From contig JAEYRW010000077.1 of assembly GCA_023435435.1 (NCBI GenBank), positions 1 through 21,737 on the forward strand: a DNA stretch of 21,737 nt, in the 5' to 3' direction. Shown here in pieces: positions 20,564-21,737 of this stretch. How positions within the stretch are numbered: the stretch's first letter is position 1; each line of letters opens with the position of its first letter. Under the pieces are notes generated by a model. It ran no database searches. It saw only the letters and a program-made list of their open reading frames with translations, and was not told the origin of the DNA. Made by a program: the position numbers and the translations under genes. This DNA is from Bacillota bacterium (GTDB lineage: Bacteria > Bacillota > Clostridia > Christensenellales > Aristaeellaceae).

Positions 20564-21700
20564 ATGCTGAAACGGATCGCATCCATCGCAGTCGTCCTTT
20601 GCATGGTTCTGACGGCCGCCTCACTGACCGCCTTCGCGGAGGAGGATAAGACGTTCACCATCTGGGCCGGCGGCTCCGACAACGTCAACCAGCAGTTCAT
20701 CAAGCAGATCGAACAGTTCAACGCCACCAACACGGAAGGCTATGTGGCTGAGCTCCAGTTCATCACCTCGGGCACCGGCGCCCAGGGCGTGTCCGACCGC
20801 ATCATCGCCGCCTATCTCGCGGGCGAGACCACCAGCGACTTCGACCTCATCGAACTGGGCGGTGACGAGGTGCTCAATTACGTCACCCAGGGCGGCGAGG
20901 ACATCCTTCTGCCCCTCGACTACTCCATGATCCCCAATTCCGCCAACCTCAAGGTCACCGCCACCTACCGCAGCGACCTTGTGATCCCCTACCGCGGCAC
21001 CACGGTGGTTCTGGCGTACAACTCCGACGTCGTGACCGACCCGCCCAAGACCGCCGAAGAGCTTTATCAGTGGATCAAGGATCACCCGGGCCGCTTCGCC
21101 TACAACACCCCGGATTCCGGCGGATCGGGCAGCTCGTTTGTGGGAACCGCCATCTACAACTTCCTTCCCGAGGAGGCCATGACCTCCGCGGACGAGAAGT
21201 GGGAGGCCGAGTGGGATCAGGGCTTTGAGCTCCTCGCCGAGCTGCATCCCTACATGTACCAGTCCGGCGGCAAGGTCGTCTATCCCAACAAGAACCAGGG
21301 AACCCTCGACCTGCTTGCCAACAAGGAAGTGGACATGATCCCCGCGTGGGCGGACATGGTCATCTCCCAGGTGCGCGCGGGCACGCTGCCCGCGTCCATC
21401 AAGATCAGCCAGATCACCCCGGCCTTCACGGGCAGCACGGTTTGCCTGGCAATTCCCTCCATCGGCTCCAATCAGAAGGCCGCCTATGCCTTCATCAACT
21501 ACATGCTCTCCCCCGAAGCGCAGAACATTGCCCTCGACTCCATGGCGGCGATCCCGGTCATCGATTTCTCGATGCTCGACGAAGACCTCCTGCCCCTCAT
21601 CTCCTCGCTGAACATCGACGCGTTCCGCATCATGAGCCTGGGCGGCCTTGGCGCGGATCTCAACGAGCGCTGGGCGGAGGACATCTCCACGCTCCAGTAA
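20564..21700 (+). CDS. ABC transporter substrate-binding protein, PotD/YnjB-like
   Basis: Extracellular binding protein of 378 residues. Signal peptide MLKRIASIAVVLCMVLTAASLTAFA with an AFA cleavage site before EEDK; Cys13 is not in a lipobox. The mature start KTFTIWAGGSDNVNQQFIKQIEQFN, the middle VVLAYNSDVV with a KTAEELYQWIKDHPGRFAY segment, and WADMVISQVRAG resemble the PotD/YnjB-type binding proteins that partner PotC-like permeases. The ATG at 20564 has GGAGGG about seven bases upstream; an ATG at 20549 overlaps that site. It lies after the direct repeats, 137 bases from the ATPase stop, and a GC-rich hairpin begins just after its stop. Its position after the permease and ATPase is unusual, since binding protein genes mostly come first. 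Ligand unknown. Confidence 0.9.
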   Translation: MLKRIASIAVVLCMVLTAASLTAFAEEDKTFTIWAGGSDNVNQQFIKQIEQFNATNTEGYVAELQFITSGTGAQGVSDRIIAAYLAGETTSDFDLIELGGDEVLNYVTQGGEDILLPLDYSMIPNSANLKVTATYRSDLVIPYRGTTVVLAYNSDVVTDPPKTAEELYQWIKDHPGRFAYNTPDSGGSGSSFVGTAIYNFLPEEAMTSADEKWEAEWDQGFELLAELHPYMYQSGGKVVYPNKNQGTLDLLANKEVDMIPAWADMVISQVRAGTLPASIKISQITPAFTGSTVCLAIPSIGSNQKAAYAFINYMLSPEAQNIALDSMAAIPVIDFSMLDEDLLPLISSLNIDAFRIMSLGGLGADLNERWAEDISTLQ

Positions 21701-21717
21701 TCCACCGGAATGGCGGG

Positions 21718-21737
21718 GCCCGGCGCACCCCCCGGGC
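21718..21737 (+). other. GC-rich hairpin after the last binding protein gene, at the window edge
   Basis: GCCCGG (21718-21723) pairs with CCGGGC (21732-21737) around an eight-base loop. The stem may extend beyond the window. It begins 17 bases after the stop codon, the same place as the hairpins after the other two non-Opp binding protein genes. Whether a T-run follows cannot be seen. Confidence 0.5.

Overview
The window looks like chromosomal DNA of a GC-rich Firmicute, probably Clostridia. This is inferred from strong AGGAGG-type ribosome sites, LplABC-type and UgpC/MsmX-type sugar transporters, an AraR-type GntR regulator and a YhfI-like metallo-beta-lactamase-fold protein; no marker gene fixes the genus. 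It holds 21 protein genes and no RNA gene I could recognise. It is almost entirely ABC import machinery with its regulators and cytoplasmic phosphoesterases.

Layout. (1) 88-3380, minus strand: an LplA-B-C-type carbohydrate importer (binding protein, two permeases) without its own ATPase. It is followed upstream on the same strand by an AraR-type GntR/LacI-sensor regulator (3648-4769). (2) 5012-5665, minus strand: a GntR/FCD regulator divergent from (3) 5851-11607, plus strand, a tight six-gene operon: calcineurin-like phosphoesterase, UgpB-like binding protein, two permeases, a UgpC-type ATPase and a PtpB/LipA-like phosphatase. The divergent promoters each carry a copy of TGCATGCAAGAT. (4) 11787-17767, plus strand: an MBL-fold hydrolase followed by a complete Opp/Dpp-type importer (one binding protein, two permeases, two ATPases). 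(5) 17863-21700, plus strand: a divergent glycerophosphodiester phosphodiesterase homologue, one PotC-like permease, one ATPase and a binding protein, cut near its end by the window edge.

How the genes may work together. Four different phosphoesterase or metallohydrolase folds, none with a signal peptide, sit beside importers that include a UgpB-A-E-C-like set. The simplest reading is a region for importing intact phosphodiesters or phosphorylated alcohols/sugars and breaking them down in the cytoplasm, under a GntR/FCD regulator. This is inference from family membership and gene order; no substrate can be read from the sequence.

Other notable structure. GC-rich hairpins without a U-tract lie just after the stop codon of all three family-1/PotD-type binding protein genes. 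A 36-bp direct repeat (one mismatch, 68-bp period) spans the stop codon of the last ATPase and the leader of the last binding protein. None of the four binding proteins has a convincing lipobox.
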